Assembly (NCBI GenBank): GCA_913057905.1
Contig: CAJXPB010000001.1
Coordinates: forward strand, 372,001-436,000
Direction: 5' to 3'
Length of the DNA stretch: 64,000 nucleotides
Origin: an uncultured Pseudomonadota bacterium
GTDB lineage: Bacteria; Myxococcota_A; Bradymonadia; Bradymonadales; Bradymonadaceae
Shown: positions 37,923 through 47,793 of the stretch, one piece after another
Numbering within the stretch: position 1 is the stretch's first letter
Layout: each line of letters begins with the position of its first letter
Position numbers and translations under genes: made by a program
Notes under the pieces: model-generated
The model's database searches: none
The model's input: only the letters and a program-made list of their open reading frames with translations
What the model was told of the DNA's origin: nothing

Positions 37923-38819
37923 TTACTCGATATTTGCGGCCTGCTCTCGCATCTTCTCGACAGTGGACTTCATCGAGATCGCCAGGTCGGTCAACTCGGA
38001 GGTGTGGCTCTTCGATGAAAGGGTGTTCGTCTCTCGGACGAGCTCCTGCAGATAGAAGTCGATCTCTTTGCCGACGGCCTCGTCGGCACCGGAGGTTTTG
38101 ATCAACTCTCGAAGACTCTCCAGGTGAGCGGCGGCCCGTTGCAATTCCTCGGAGACATCGGCGCGATCGACATGAAAGACGACCTCTTCGGCCAACCGCT
38201 GCTCGTCGGGCTCGTCGACATCCATATCGGCCAGTGTGTCCCGAACCCGCTCGGTAATTCGCTCGCGCATGGCATCCAGGGCCAATGGAGCCTTCTGGCG
38301 ATAATTCGACAGGTCTTCGGCCATCGAATCCAGGTAGCCGCGCAGGTCCGCTTCGAGCCCTTCACCCTCGGAACGACGGGCGGCCACCAGGGAGTCGATC
38401 GATGTCTCGACCGCCGCCATGATCAGGTCGCCCTGCGCCTCCGGGTCGGCCCGATAGTTCGGCTCGAGCGCATCTTGAAAGGTCAACACATCGGCGAGGC
38501 TGACTTCCTTGAGGTCCATCTGCTCGGCGAGCCTTTGTAACTGCAGATAGACCGCCTCAAACCGATCCGCGTCGATCAATTCGGCCCCGGCGTCCGCCGC
38601 CGAACTCACTTCGACATCGACGTTGACCTCGACGCGTCCGCGCCGACACCGCTGCTTGACCCGATCGACAATCTCGGACTCCAGGGACGCCAACGAATCG
38701 GGGAGTCTGACGCGTGCGTCGAGACGCTTGCGATTGAAGCTTTTGGATTCGACTTCGACCTTCAGGCCCTCGCCTTCCTCTTCCCCGCGTCCGAATCCGG
38801 TCATACTGCGCAGCGCCAT
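37923..38819 (-). CDS. yicC: YicC-family endoribonuclease
   Basis: A 298-residue YicC/YloC protein; the family includes endoribonucleases acting on small RNAs in E. coli and B. subtilis. The N-terminal MTGFGRGEEEGEG and KSFNRKRLDARVRLP, and the C-terminal GKEIDFYLQELVRETNTLSSK, are signature regions. The start could be five codons later at MTGFG. The yicC-gmk order is conserved across many bacteria. Confidence 0.93.
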   Translation of the reverse strand: MALRSMTGFGRGEEEGEGLKVEVESKSFNRKRLDARVRLPDSLASLESEIVDRVKQRCRRGRVEVNVDVEVSSAADAGAELIDADRFEAVYLQLQRLAEQMDLKEVSLADVLTFQDALEPNYRADPEAQGDLIMAAVETSIDSLVAARRSEGEGLEADLRGYLDSMAEDLSNYRQKAPLALDAMRERITERVRDTLADMDVDEPDEQRLAEEVVFHVDRADVSEELQRAAAHLESLRELIKTSGADEAVGKEIDFYLQELVRETNTLSSKSHTSELTDLAISMKSTVEKMREQAANIE

Positions 38820-38849
38820 CGTCCTGAACCCCGTGTCGGGAGAATCGGT

Positions 38850-39035
38850 TTACTCGGTCGATTTGTCTTCGATCTTCTTCTGGTCGTCGTCTTCATCGTT
38901 CCCCTTCAGGGAATCCTGAAAGTTCCGGATGCCCGACCCGAGTTGGCTCGCCACCTTCGGCAGCTTGCCCGCCCCGAAGAACATCAGAGCCAGAAGTATG
39001 ACCAACACCAGTTCCCAACCGCTCAACCAACCCAT
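38850..39035 (-). CDS. tatA: Twin-arginine translocase subunit TatA
   Basis: A 61-residue protein with one N-terminal membrane helix (GWELVLVILLALMFFGAGKLP), the FG hinge followed by an amphipathic helix (KVASQLGSGIRNFQDSL), and a charged tail. These are the TatA/E features that form the pore for folded proteins. No tatB or tatC gene is adjacent. The phrase GAGKLPK is the TatA-like form. Confidence 0.92.
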   Translation of the reverse strand: MGWLSGWELVLVILLALMFFGAGKLPKVASQLGSGIRNFQDSLKGNDEDDDQKKIEDKSTE

Positions 39036-39115
39036 CGTGTTACCTCCTCGTGTAGTACTCTCAATTCTCGACTCGCCGTCAGCCGGACCTCATCGGCAGA
39101 ACGTGCCGGCGGGGG

Positions 39116-39868
39116 TCACTCTTCCGCGGGTGTCTCCTCTTCGAGCGTCTCAAGGGCCTCAGCGGCCGCCCGCTGTTCGGCCCTCTGCTTCGAACGACCG
39201 CCCCCTCGACCCATCTCGCGGCCGCCGACCTCGACGCGTGCTACAAACTCTTTGTCGTGGGCGGGACCACTCTCTGCGACGATCTCGTAGTCGGGCTGAA
39301 TCCCGTATTCTTTTTGCGTCAGCTCCTGCAGGCGGCTCTTGAAGTCCGAGGGGCGACGCCCCTCAAGGACATTCTGAAATTCAGGACCGTGCAACGCCTC
39401 GATGACATCTTTGACCGGTTCGAGACCGCCATCCAGATAAACCGATGCCAGCAATGCCTCGTAGGCGTCCGCCAGGAGGCTCTCGCGGTCGCGTCCCCCG
39501 GTCATCGCCTCTCCCTTTCCAAGTTTGAGGTAGGCCCCGAGATCGAGCTCCCGGGCCATATCCGCCAGGGCCGAACCGCGTACAAGCTGGGATTGTCGCT
39601 TCGACAGGACCCCTTCGTCGACCTCCCGGTCACGGCGAAACAGTGTCTCGGCAACCACCATCCCCAGGACGGCGTCTCCCAGAAACTCCAGGCGCTGATT
39701 GTCGTGTTCGACTTCGTCGTGCTCCGTCAAATACGAACGATGCGTGAGGGCTCGTTGCAGCAACACCACGTCATCGAATCGATAGCCCAGTTTCGCCTGC
39801 AGTGACGCCAGGTCGGAGCGATGGTCCTCCCCGGGGTCGTCGGTCTGAGGCGTATCAGCCGGGATCAA
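39116..39868 (-). CDS. rnc: Ribonuclease III
   Basis: Double-stranded RNA endonuclease for rRNA and mRNA processing, 250 residues. The catalytic signature NQRLEFLGDAVLGMVVAE and the second acidic site LADAYEALLASVYLDGG are intact; a C-terminal dsRNA-binding domain (about 178-245) ends in KQRAEQRAAAEALETL. It starts at a TTG that overlaps the mnmA stop (TTGA), so translation is probably coupled to mnmA. The C-terminal acidic tail is short. Confidence 0.95.
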   Translation of the reverse strand: MIPADTPQTDDPGEDHRSDLASLQAKLGYRFDDVVLLQRALTHRSYLTEHDEVEHDNQRLEFLGDAVLGMVVAETLFRRDREVDEGVLSKRQSQLVRGSALADMARELDLGAYLKLGKGEAMTGGRDRESLLADAYEALLASVYLDGGLEPVKDVIEALHGPEFQNVLEGRRPSDFKSRLQELTQKEYGIQPDYEIVAESGPAHDKEFVARVEVGGREMGRGGGRSKQRAEQRAAAEALETLEEETPAEE

Positions 39869-41034
39869 GATCGGGCCTCCTCGATAAACCCGCCGCCCAG
39901 CACTTCGTCGCCGCGGTAAAACACGGCGGCCTGGCCCGGGGTCACGGCTCGCTGGGGCTCGACAAACTCGACGAACGCCGTCTCGGCGTCGTCACCCGTG
40001 GTGACGAGCGCGGGAACCGGGTCGGTCCGGTAGCGGATCTGAACCTCGCACTCCAGTGGGCCGCGGGGCCGTTCGAATGACAGCCAGTTGCACCGCTCGG
40101 CGACCAGGCCGCGCGCCGCGAGGCCATCCTTCGGTCCGACAACAACGGTCCCGTCCTCGGGCCGAATCGACTGGACGTACAGGCGTTTGTGGTAGCTGAG
40201 TCCAAGCCCACGGCGCTGCCCAATCGTGAACTGGTGGATGCCGTCGTGCTCGCCGAGGACCTCGCCGGACTGATGTACGATCTTTCCCGGACGACGGTCC
40301 TTCTCGGACAGACGTTCTTCGACGTATTCCTTGTAGTCGCCCCCGCCCACAAAGCAGATCTCGTGGCTCTCGGGCTTGTCGGCCGTGGCCAGCCCGAGTC
40401 GCCGGGCATGCTCACGAACTTCGTCCTTCTGGAGTGAACCCAGCGGAAAGAGAATCCGGTCGAGAGCCTCTCGCGGAATCCCAAACAGGAAGTAGGACTG
40501 GTCCTTCTCGGGGTCGACCCCGCGCTTGAGCTTCGGGCGGTCTCCGCTGTGGTCGACCCGCGCGTAGTGACCCGTCGCCAGATACCTCGACCCGAGTGCG
40601 AGGGTTCGATCCAGGAGGATGTCGAACTTCAGGTGGTTGTTGCAGGCCACGCAGGGATTCGGCGTACGACCACGTCGATATTCGTCGACGAAGTAGTCGA
40701 TCACGCGCTCCCGGAAGACCTCCTGATAATTCGCCACGTAGAAGGGCATGTCGACCGATGCAGCCACCTGGCGCGCATCGAAGAGGTCGTCGGGCGAACA
40801 ACAGCTCCCGGAGTAGTCGTCTTGGGGCGTCGAGTAGAGGCGCATCGAGATCCCGACGGTATCGTGGCCCTGCTCGGCGCAGAGGGCCGCGGTCACCGAA
40901 CTGTCGACGCCGCCGCTCATTGCGACGACGACACGGTCCTCGACGATGGTGCCGAGGTCGTCACCCGCCTCGCGGACGGGCGGCAATTCGATCTCGGGAG
41001 TCCCCGCCTCGGTCGAAGTAGGTGTTGTAGCCAT
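39865..41034 (-). CDS. mnmA: tRNA 2-thiouridylase MnmA
   Basis: Adds sulfur to U34 of tRNA Lys, Glu and Gln. It has 389 residues with a 30-residue acidic N-terminal extension before the PP-loop VAMSGGVDSSVTA (about 36-48). TPNPCVACNNHLKF holds the first catalytic Cys (the PNPCxxCN motif) and the Cys of GSCCSPDD lies in the PP-loop domain; the second active-site Cys is probably in the SHEICFVGGGDYKEY segment. The cysteine desulfurase gene directly upstream is the expected sulfur source. Confidence 0.94.
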   Translation of the reverse strand: MATTPTSTEAGTPEIELPPVREAGDDLGTIVEDRVVVAMSGGVDSSVTAALCAEQGHDTVGISMRLYSTPQDDYSGSCCSPDDLFDARQVAASVDMPFYVANYQEVFRERVIDYFVDEYRRGRTPNPCVACNNHLKFDILLDRTLALGSRYLATGHYARVDHSGDRPKLKRGVDPEKDQSYFLFGIPREALDRILFPLGSLQKDEVREHARRLGLATADKPESHEICFVGGGDYKEYVEERLSEKDRRPGKIVHQSGEVLGEHDGIHQFTIGQRRGLGLSYHKRLYVQSIRPEDGTVVVGPKDGLAARGLVAERCNWLSFERPRGPLECEVQIRYRTDPVPALVTTGDDAETAFVEFVEPQRAVTPGQAAVFYRGDEVLGGGFIEEARS

Positions 41035-41119
41035 GATGGATCAGAGTCCTGGAGGGTGGTCGAAGCATCACGCGGCGCACCCTACGTCGCGTCCTACGTG
41101 CAGTAAAGAGCCGTGGGCG

Positions 41120-42262
41120 TCATGCGAGCCCGTGAAGGCGCTCGGCGACGCTCAATATGCGTTCGGCGGCATCTTCGATCGCATCCCGATCTGTCGTCGG
41201 GCCAAAGCTGAAACGAACCGACTCCCGGGCCTCGTCTTCGGGATATCCCATCGCCAGAATGACGTGACTGGGCTCGAGCGACCCCGCCGTACATGCCGAT
41301 CCACTCGACGCCGAGATCCCCTCCAAATCGAGGGCGAGCAGCATGTCTTCACCGTCGACCCCGTCGAAGGCCACATTCAGCGTATTCGGCAGACGCCGCT
41401 CAGGATCACCGCGGAGTTCGACCGGCACCGGGCTCTCCCTGAGGGCATCCCAGAGGAGCGAACGCCGCTTCTCGAGGGATCGATTCCAGTCCTCGAGCCG
41501 CGCCGACACCGCTTCAGCGGCCGCTCGCAGGCCGATAGCCGCCGGCACATTTTCGGTCCCGGGCCGCCGGCCTCGTTCCTGGTGCCCCCCGACCATCAAC
41601 GGGCCGACCTTCCGACCTTCGCGACAGACGACGGCGCCGATTCCCTTCGGCCCGCCCATCTTGTGAGCCGACAGGGTCATAAAATCGGCCCCCAGGTCCT
41701 GAAAATCGACCGGAATCCGCCCCAGAGCCTGCGTTCCATCGACGTGAAAGACCGCGCCGTACTCGTCGGCGAGTTCGCCGATCTCGTGGACCGGCAACAC
41801 AGCCCCGGTTTCGTTATTGGCCCACATGGCGCTCACCAGCGTCGTCCCCTCTCGAAGCGACGCCTCCAGGGCCTGCAGGTCCGGCTGCCCGCGCCCATCC
41901 ACGGGTACCACGTCGACGTCGATGCCCTCCTCACCGAGCTGCTCGACGACCTCCAGCACCGACGGGTGTTCCACCGCCGTACAGAGGATTCGCGGCTCAT
42001 CCGTTCGTCGCGCGTGACTCCGCAGGACCTGGTTGTTGCTCTCGGTGGCCCCACCCGTCAGCACCACGGCCTGCGCAGGGGCCCCGACTGCCTCGGCCAG
42101 AGCCCGGCGAGCCCGCTCGACCTCCGAGCGAGCTCGTTGCCCATCCTGGTGGATGCTCGATGCATTGCCCGGCACTCCCTCCAGTGCCTGCTGCATCTGG
42201 TCGCGGACCTCCGGAAGCAGCGGGCCGGTGGCGTTCCAATCTAGATAGATGCGATTGCTCAT
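41120..42262 (-). CDS. Cysteine desulfurase (IscS/NifS family)
   Basis: PLP enzyme releasing sulfur from cysteine as a persulfide, 380 residues. Key sites are YLDWNATGPL at the N terminus, GGATESNNQV, the PLP lysine in LSAHKMGGPKGIG, and the catalytic Cys loop SSGSACTAGSLEPS. The long SSGSAC loop is class I (IscS/NifS). With mnmA 85 bp downstream and no iscU or scaffold genes near, its main role here is probably tRNA thiolation (inference). Confidence 0.92.
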   Translation of the reverse strand: MSNRIYLDWNATGPLLPEVRDQMQQALEGVPGNASSIHQDGQRARSEVERARRALAEAVGAPAQAVVLTGGATESNNQVLRSHARRTDEPRILCTAVEHPSVLEVVEQLGEEGIDVDVVPVDGRGQPDLQALEASLREGTTLVSAMWANNETGAVLPVHEIGELADEYGAVFHVDGTQALGRIPVDFQDLGADFMTLSAHKMGGPKGIGAVVCREGRKVGPLMVGGHQERGRRPGTENVPAAIGLRAAAEAVSARLEDWNRSLEKRRSLLWDALRESPVPVELRGDPERRLPNTLNVAFDGVDGEDMLLALDLEGISASSGSACTAGSLEPSHVILAMGYPEDEARESVRFSFGPTTDRDAIEDAAERILSVAERLHGLA

Positions 42263-42271
42263 AAGTCGACG

Positions 42272-42736
42272 TCAGTCCAAGATTTCGCGGGTACGGATCT
42301 GAAAGCGTGTTGCTCGAAAGTTCTCCTTGAGGGCGACACCACAACTCGGGACCTGTATCACGGTCTCGAGATGACCCTCCGCCCCCGTCCACTCGAGCGT
42401 CGGGTGGGTCACCCCACAGTCCAACAGCCGAGGCAGCGGCTGCATTCGGACGACATCCGACGGGTCGGTCTCGACCGACTCATTGTACCGTAGCTTGTAC
42501 GTCCCTTCGTCGAGCTCCCACCAGCCGTAATCGTCACTCGGATCCTTCAGTTGCGGCTCCAACGCGGTCGCCTCGGCCGCTTCAAACTCCCCACCACCGA
42601 AGTCGAGCTGCCCGCCGGCTTCGAATCGATAGACGCGGCCGACGGTCAGGTCGACCCCGTCGTCATTGACCTGGCTGGGAGCGTGGATGATCCCCTCGAG
42701 TCGGTCAGCCGCATGCTCTCCATCGATGACGTTCAT
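42272..42736 (-). CDS. dCTP deaminase/dUTPase-fold protein
   Basis: A 154-residue protein whose pattern matches the Dcd/dUTPase superfamily, especially archaeal Dcd-like proteins: PSQVNDDGVDLTVGRVYRFE near the N terminus, GTYKLRYNESV in the middle and ALKENFRATRFQIRT at the end. The usual catalytic signature RSSLARLG is replaced by RMQPLPRLLDCG, so deaminase or dUTPase activity is doubtful. GGAGG lies just before the ATG. It sits between gshA and the cysteine desulfurase gene, with gaps of 33 and 9 bp. Confidence 0.7.
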   Translation of the reverse strand: MNVIDGEHAADRLEGIIHAPSQVNDDGVDLTVGRVYRFEAGGQLDFGGGEFEAAEATALEPQLKDPSDDYGWWELDEGTYKLRYNESVETDPSDVVRMQPLPRLLDCGVTHPTLEWTGAEGHLETVIQVPSCGVALKENFRATRFQIRTREILD

Positions 42737-42769
42737 GTGCGCCTCCGTTGGTGCGAGTCGATGTTCCGG

Positions 42770-44125
42770 TCAGAAAAACGCCCATTCGTCGACAATGCGT
42801 TCACAATCGCCGCCGGTTTCAAGAAACATGTCCCGGAGTTCGTCGGCGAGGGTGCGCCGCGACGTGACGATCTGGCGCAACGGACGCAGGTACCCGGTCT
42901 CGTCGACATCCAGGTTCTGCTCGTCGGCCAGAGACCTGAGCCCATCGGCCGAGATCTCGATCAATTCGTCGGCGAGTTCTCCCACTGTTCCGTCGGGCCC
43001 CTCGGCCTGGAAGCCGTCGCGATAGACGTCATGGAAGAGCTGGCGGTGATCATCGGGGTCGATGCCGTCCAGAAGGTCTCGAGCGCGCTTCCGAGCGCTG
43101 TCATCGTACAGGATTCCCTTCCACAGGGCGGGAAGCCCCAGAATCTGTTCGGCCGGCCCTCCATCGGCGCCGCGGACTTCGACGTATTGCTTGAGTCGAA
43201 TCTCGGGGAAGGCCGTCGACAGGTGGAGTTTGAAGTCGGCCATCGTCGGCTCGTAGCGCCCCGAACCTCCGTTGAGGTAATCCCGGAACGTCTGGCCGGT
43301 CTTCGGGATCAGCCGGCCCTCCCGCTCGATAAAGAACATCGGAATATCGAGCAAGAAGTCGAGATAGTCTCCGTAGCCCCAGTCGTCCCGATACATAAAG
43401 TCGGGCCAACCGGTCCGATCGGGGTCCGTCTCGGTCCAGATATACCCACGATCGCTCTGCATTCCCGTAACTTCGCCGTCCCGTATCGGGCTGTTGGCGA
43501 AGATCGCCGAGACGATCGGTGAGACCAGAAGTGCCGTCTGCATCAAGTCGGTCGCATCCGACTCGCTCATGTAATCAAAATTCGCCTGGATGGTGCACGT
43601 TGTCTTCATCATCCATGGCGCCAGCTTGCCCCGCGCCGGCAGGTACGCTCGCATGATATCGTACCGTTGTTTGGGCATCATCGGCACGTCTTCAGGGTCC
43701 ACAAACGGGTTCATTCCCCACGAGACCATCTTGACATCGTCGCCGGCGACGTCCTCGAGCTCCCGGAGGTGCTCGTCGAGTTCGTCGGACGTCCCGTGGA
43801 CCGTCTTCTTGATCCCTCCGGAGAGTTCAAACTGGCCCCCGGGTTCCAGACTGATCGCGGCGTCACCGCGAGTCATGCCGATCATAATATCGCCCTCCCA
43901 GATCGGCTCCCAGTCATATTGTTCGGCGAGCCGCTCGAAGATCGTCTCGATCCCCTCGGCTCCCCCGTGGGTCACCAGCCCGCATTCGCGGCGAAGGAAC
44001 ACGAATTTCTCGTGCTCGGTGCCGACGCCGCGGTCCTCTCGGGGTGTGGCGCCCTCTTGAAAGTATGCGAGCAGTTGGTCCCTGCTCTCGATCGGTGTGG
44101 GGTCGTCGTCGACTACACCCGCCAT
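42770..44125 (-). CDS. gshA: Glutamate-cysteine ligase, plant/alphaproteobacterial type
   Basis: Makes gamma-glutamylcysteine, the first step of glutathione synthesis (or an ergothioneine-like thiol). The 451 residues match the plant-type GCL family. Markers are GVGTEHEKFVF, ISLEPGGQFELSGG, WGMNPF, KTTCTIQANFDY and VEVRGADGGP. No gshB is adjacent. It is the first gene of a minus-strand run that reaches at least to gmk, and a 249-bp gap separates it from a divergent lipoprotein gene. Confidence 0.92.
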   Translation of the reverse strand: MAGVVDDDPTPIESRDQLLAYFQEGATPREDRGVGTEHEKFVFLRRECGLVTHGGAEGIETIFERLAEQYDWEPIWEGDIMIGMTRGDAAISLEPGGQFELSGGIKKTVHGTSDELDEHLRELEDVAGDDVKMVSWGMNPFVDPEDVPMMPKQRYDIMRAYLPARGKLAPWMMKTTCTIQANFDYMSESDATDLMQTALLVSPIVSAIFANSPIRDGEVTGMQSDRGYIWTETDPDRTGWPDFMYRDDWGYGDYLDFLLDIPMFFIEREGRLIPKTGQTFRDYLNGGSGRYEPTMADFKLHLSTAFPEIRLKQYVEVRGADGGPAEQILGLPALWKGILYDDSARKRARDLLDGIDPDDHRQLFHDVYRDGFQAEGPDGTVGELADELIEISADGLRSLADEQNLDVDETGYLRPLRQIVTSRRTLADELRDMFLETGGDCERIVDEWAFF

Positions 44126-44374
44126 GTTCTACTCCCGGCAGTGAGTGGTTCGATGTCGAAGCAATGGAATGCGGCGTGCCCGACTGCCGTTCCGAAGCGT
44201 CGAACGGGGCCGTCGGCGGGGGAACGGAGGCGGGGGGCCTTGAACGCCCGAACCGTAGTCGTGCGGTCCCGATTGTCAACAACAGCCGCAACGTCTCGTC
44301 ACTTTACCTTCCGGCCGCGCCCCCTACACTTAGGGCGCCTCAAGGCGACTTCTATGTCACTCATCGGAGGATGC

Positions 44375-46768
44375 ATGCTGTCCAGCGAACATCGGTCCAT
44401 CTTCACCTGGCTCACACTCGTGTCGGTCCTCTGGATCGCCGGCGGGTGCGCCACCGGGCCGGCCCACCGTGCCGATACGGCCGCATGGCCAGACGTCGAC
44501 ACGGTTCGCGATCAACCGCCTTCGGATCTGAAGACCGACGCCCCCACGGCCATGCTGAGGCAGGGCTCCGACGGGTTCCTCTACGCCGTCGGTCTGACTC
44601 AAGACGTGCAGCCGGGCGAGACCTTCGTGGCGCGCTACAGCGGCAAGTGGCCCCTCGGCCAGATGCCCCGCCCTCCTCTGGCTGCCGGCCGCGTGGTCGC
44701 GAATTATCCCGACCAGGGCGTCGCACGGGTTCACCTCACATATGTGCTTCCACGTTCCGAGGCGACGGGGCTGGAACTGACCTGGGAGGATTCGCTGGAT
44801 GACACCTCGGTCGGTAAGGGGCTCACCGAGGTATCGGCCGTCAGAGAGAAGGCCTCCGACGCCCCCTGGTCTGTCGAACTTGGCCGGGGCACGAACGGCG
44901 GCCTCTCCGAGGGCGACGTCTACGGCATCTTTGCCCCCCCCAAGGCCGAAGGACCAGCGCGTCGAATGCAACTGACCCGCCGCCTCGTGGGTCTCTGCAC
45001 CGTTCGATCGGTCTCCGACGACAATGCCGACTGCAATGGCCATCGACTCGGTCTCAAAAAGAACGGGACTTCGCGCGCTCCGACAACCTCCGATCGCGCG
45101 GTCTTTCTGGAACATCGGATGATCAAGGAGCCGAGGGAAGCCATCGTTCAGATCGCAGTCGGCTCGGAGACCGACGCGGCTGTCGGCCAGCGGCTCGCCG
45201 AGGTGTTCAGGGCCGACCTCCAGAGCCGATCGAACGCCCGAACCGAGGTGGAGATGCTGAACGTCCATCTGGATGCACAACGCGAGGATTTCCACCAGGT
45301 CCAGGATAAGGTCAGCTACGCCGGCGGGCCTCAAGTCGTCGTCGCGGCCAATACCGTCGAGCGCAACGGGCGCGAACATCTGGTGCTGAACTACACCGGG
45401 ATCGGTCCCGCCGTCGGACCCGGGATGGTGGCGGCTCCACCGACCGGCGGCGTCGACCTCGGGCCCGTGCGCCGCGTCCATGACGACACCCTCGAGGCGT
45501 ACGCCCAGATGGTTTACGGCGCCGTCCTCGTCTACCGGGGCCAGACTCACCTCGCCCTCTCTCACCTCTACGGGGTGCTGGGAAACCCCGCCCTCTACGG
45601 TCCGATGCGCTGGCACACCCGAGACCAATTCGCCATGCGCTGGGGCGCCTACGGCCACTATCGAGAAGCCCTCTGGCTGGTAAACGAGGACGAAGCGGTC
45701 GCCCGTGCCGACGACGACCGAACCGCCCGGCTGAACGCATTCGGTACAGAGGTACGACTCTACGATTTCGTGGGACTGAAAGAGAGGGCTATCGAGGCCG
45801 CACAGGCCTACGTCGACGCATACGAAGACGAGTCCGACAGCGCCGCCTACGTGGGAGCACTCGGCATGCTCGCCGAGATGCAGATGAAGGCGGACAACTT
45901 CGAGGCCGGCCGAAAGACCGTCGGACAGCTCCGCGAGCGCTGCCCCGACGGATGCGGCGGTGACCTCTTCTCTTACATCAGTGGGATCTGGTGGGCCGTA
46001 CCCGCCGACGCACCGAAGGACACCCGCGAGGATCTACTCGCCAGCCTCACCGATCTCGCCGAAGATTCCCGGGGCCATCGGCTGGCAGCCGCTCGTCTGT
46101 ACCAGGGAGTGGAGTTTCTCTCCGAGGATTCCCTCGACCAGGCCTACATCGCCTTCCAGGAGTCGGAACGACTCTACGAAGACGCAAAGATGCTCGTCGG
46201 TCGCGCCCGGGCACAGTTTTTCCTGCTGATCACACAGACCGCCCGCAAGGAATACCAGAAGGCCTTCGAGGCAGGCCGAACCGCCCTCAATTATCGCCGG
46301 GAATTGCGCGATTACGAAGGAGTCGCCACGACGTACTTTCGGATGACCGGGATCTACTCGAACCTGGATCTCAGCAAGAAGCCGGGTCCATTCATCGGAT
46401 ACGCCCGAGGTACGTTGACGGCGGCGACCGAAGCCCAGCGGGCCCGCGGCGATCTCGGCCGAACGGCCGAGTCGCTCTTTACGACCGGCTCGCTGCTGTT
46501 TCGGTTCGGCAGCGACGACGCCACCCGAAAACTCCAGGCGGCGGTCGCCTTTGCCGTGCAATCGACCCGCTTCGACATCGCGGCGATGGCGCATCTGTAC
46601 CTCGCCATGCAGGCACGCCGCAATCAGGACCGCGAGAGCTTCCGTGAAGAAATTCACCGAGCTCAAACGATGGCGGAACTGAGCGACGACCCGCGAGTCA
46701 AAGAAGCCATCGAAAAGGCGTTGAACCCGCCCGAAGACAAAGAAGACGTACCGAGCCAGCTCCTCTGA
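44375..46768 (+). CDS. Large TPR lipoprotein
   Basis: A 797-residue lipoprotein; the lipobox is IAGGC. The ATG at 44375 is preferred because GGAGG lies 4 bp upstream; an in-frame ATG at 44354 is possible. The first 370 residues are beta-rich and mention no known domain. The C-terminal half (about 380-780) is helical with TPR-like repeats (AQMVYGAVLVYRGQTHLALSHL, YLAMQARRNQDRESFREEIHRAQTM). It probably assembles protein complexes at a cell membrane. manA follows after 8 bp. Confidence 0.78.
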   Translation: MLSSEHRSIFTWLTLVSVLWIAGGCATGPAHRADTAAWPDVDTVRDQPPSDLKTDAPTAMLRQGSDGFLYAVGLTQDVQPGETFVARYSGKWPLGQMPRPPLAAGRVVANYPDQGVARVHLTYVLPRSEATGLELTWEDSLDDTSVGKGLTEVSAVREKASDAPWSVELGRGTNGGLSEGDVYGIFAPPKAEGPARRMQLTRRLVGLCTVRSVSDDNADCNGHRLGLKKNGTSRAPTTSDRAVFLEHRMIKEPREAIVQIAVGSETDAAVGQRLAEVFRADLQSRSNARTEVEMLNVHLDAQREDFHQVQDKVSYAGGPQVVVAANTVERNGREHLVLNYTGIGPAVGPGMVAAPPTGGVDLGPVRRVHDDTLEAYAQMVYGAVLVYRGQTHLALSHLYGVLGNPALYGPMRWHTRDQFAMRWGAYGHYREALWLVNEDEAVARADDDRTARLNAFGTEVRLYDFVGLKERAIEAAQAYVDAYEDESDSAAYVGALGMLAEMQMKADNFEAGRKTVGQLRERCPDGCGGDLFSYISGIWWAVPADAPKDTREDLLASLTDLAEDSRGHRLAAARLYQGVEFLSEDSLDQAYIAFQESERLYEDAKMLVGRARAQFFLLITQTARKEYQKAFEAGRTALNYRRELRDYEGVATTYFRMTGIYSNLDLSKKPGPFIGYARGTLTAATEAQRARGDLGRTAESLFTTGSLLFRFGSDDATRKLQAAVAFAVQSTRFDIAAMAHLYLAMQARRNQDRESFREEIHRAQTMAELSDDPRVKEAIEKALNPPEDKEDVPSQLL

Positions 46769-46776
46769 GGAGACCG

Positions 46777-47787
46777 ATGAGCACTCCGACACCGTATCCC
46801 TTTCGAACTCGACCCTACCTGCGTGAAAAGGTCTGGGGTGGACGTCGACTCGTCGATCTCTTTTCGAAGGGTGGCGACGACGACGTCCCACTGGGCGAAG
46901 CCTGGGAGGTCTCCGCACTCGAAGAAGGCGAATCGATCGTCGATACGGGCCCCGCAACCGGGTCGCCTCTCAGCGAGATCACCGAACTCTGGGGCACCGA
47001 TCTGGTCGGATCTCGAGCCTCCGTCGAGGGCTTTCCCCTTCTGGTCAAGATGCTCGATGCGGCCGACGATCTGAGCGTGCAGGTCCATCCCTCCCAGAAG
47101 GACATCGACCAGCACTTCCCCGACGCCGACTCGAAGGACGAATGCTGGGTCATTCTCGCCAGCGACGACGGCGGGTCGATCCTTCACGGTGTCAGGGACG
47201 GTGTCGACGCCGAGGCGTTTCGACGGGCCGTCGACGAAGGACGAGCCGAGGAAGTGTGTCGCCGTGTTGACGTCGAACCCGGCCAAGTCATTCGGGTCGT
47301 TCCCGGCACGATCCATGCGATCTGCGAGGGCGTAGTACTGCTTGAAATCCAACAACCCAGTGACACGACCTACCGGGTCTACGACTACGACCGACCCGGA
47401 CTGGATGGCCAGCCCCGGGAGCTGCACCTGGACGAGGCAATGACCGTCGCCAATTTCGGCGACCAACCGCCCACATCAGTCGAGGGTCACCCCCTGGACC
47501 ACCCCGACGCCGAGGTAACTCTCCTCATCGACGTTCCCTCGTACAGAATCGAGCGCCTGCAAGCCCGTCGGCCGGCGACATGGTCCGTCGATCCCGGGTC
47601 GGTTCAGGTCGTCTCGGTCATCGACGGAGAGGCTACGCTGAGCTGGGATGGCGGCGATTTCGACCTGGAACCCGGTGGTACCGCCGTCATTCCGGCGGTC
47701 ACCGGATCGGTCACACTCACCCCGACCGGCGACTCACTCGACGTGGTCGTATCTGGGGTCGGCGGCGGACGACTGGTGGGTACGTGA
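46777..47787 (+). CDS. manA: Mannose-6-phosphate isomerase, type I
   Basis: Interconverts mannose 6-phosphate and fructose 6-phosphate for GDP-mannose and polysaccharide supply. A 336-residue zinc cupin enzyme. Zinc ligands are in LSVQVHPSQKD (Gln, His), KDECW (Glu) and VVPGTIHAI (His). The N-terminal YLREKVWGGRRL is the short, Firmicutes-like form. It shares an mRNA with the TPR lipoprotein (GGAGA before the ATG) and converges on the acyl-CoA dehydrogenase. Confidence 0.92.
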   Translation: MSTPTPYPFRTRPYLREKVWGGRRLVDLFSKGGDDDVPLGEAWEVSALEEGESIVDTGPATGSPLSEITELWGTDLVGSRASVEGFPLLVKMLDAADDLSVQVHPSQKDIDQHFPDADSKDECWVILASDDGGSILHGVRDGVDAEAFRRAVDEGRAEEVCRRVDVEPGQVIRVVPGTIHAICEGVVLLEIQQPSDTTYRVYDYDRPGLDGQPRELHLDEAMTVANFGDQPPTSVEGHPLDHPDAEVTLLIDVPSYRIERLQARRPATWSVDPGSVQVVSVIDGEATLSWDGGDFDLEPGGTAVIPAVTGSVTLTPTGDSLDVVVSGVGGGRLVGT

Positions 47788-47793
47788 GACCCA

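Noticed and set aside
44357..45658. 433-residue reading frame opposite the TPR lipoprotein
   Set aside because: The lipoprotein has a lipobox, ribosome site and an operon partner (manA), so the opposite frame is a shadow.
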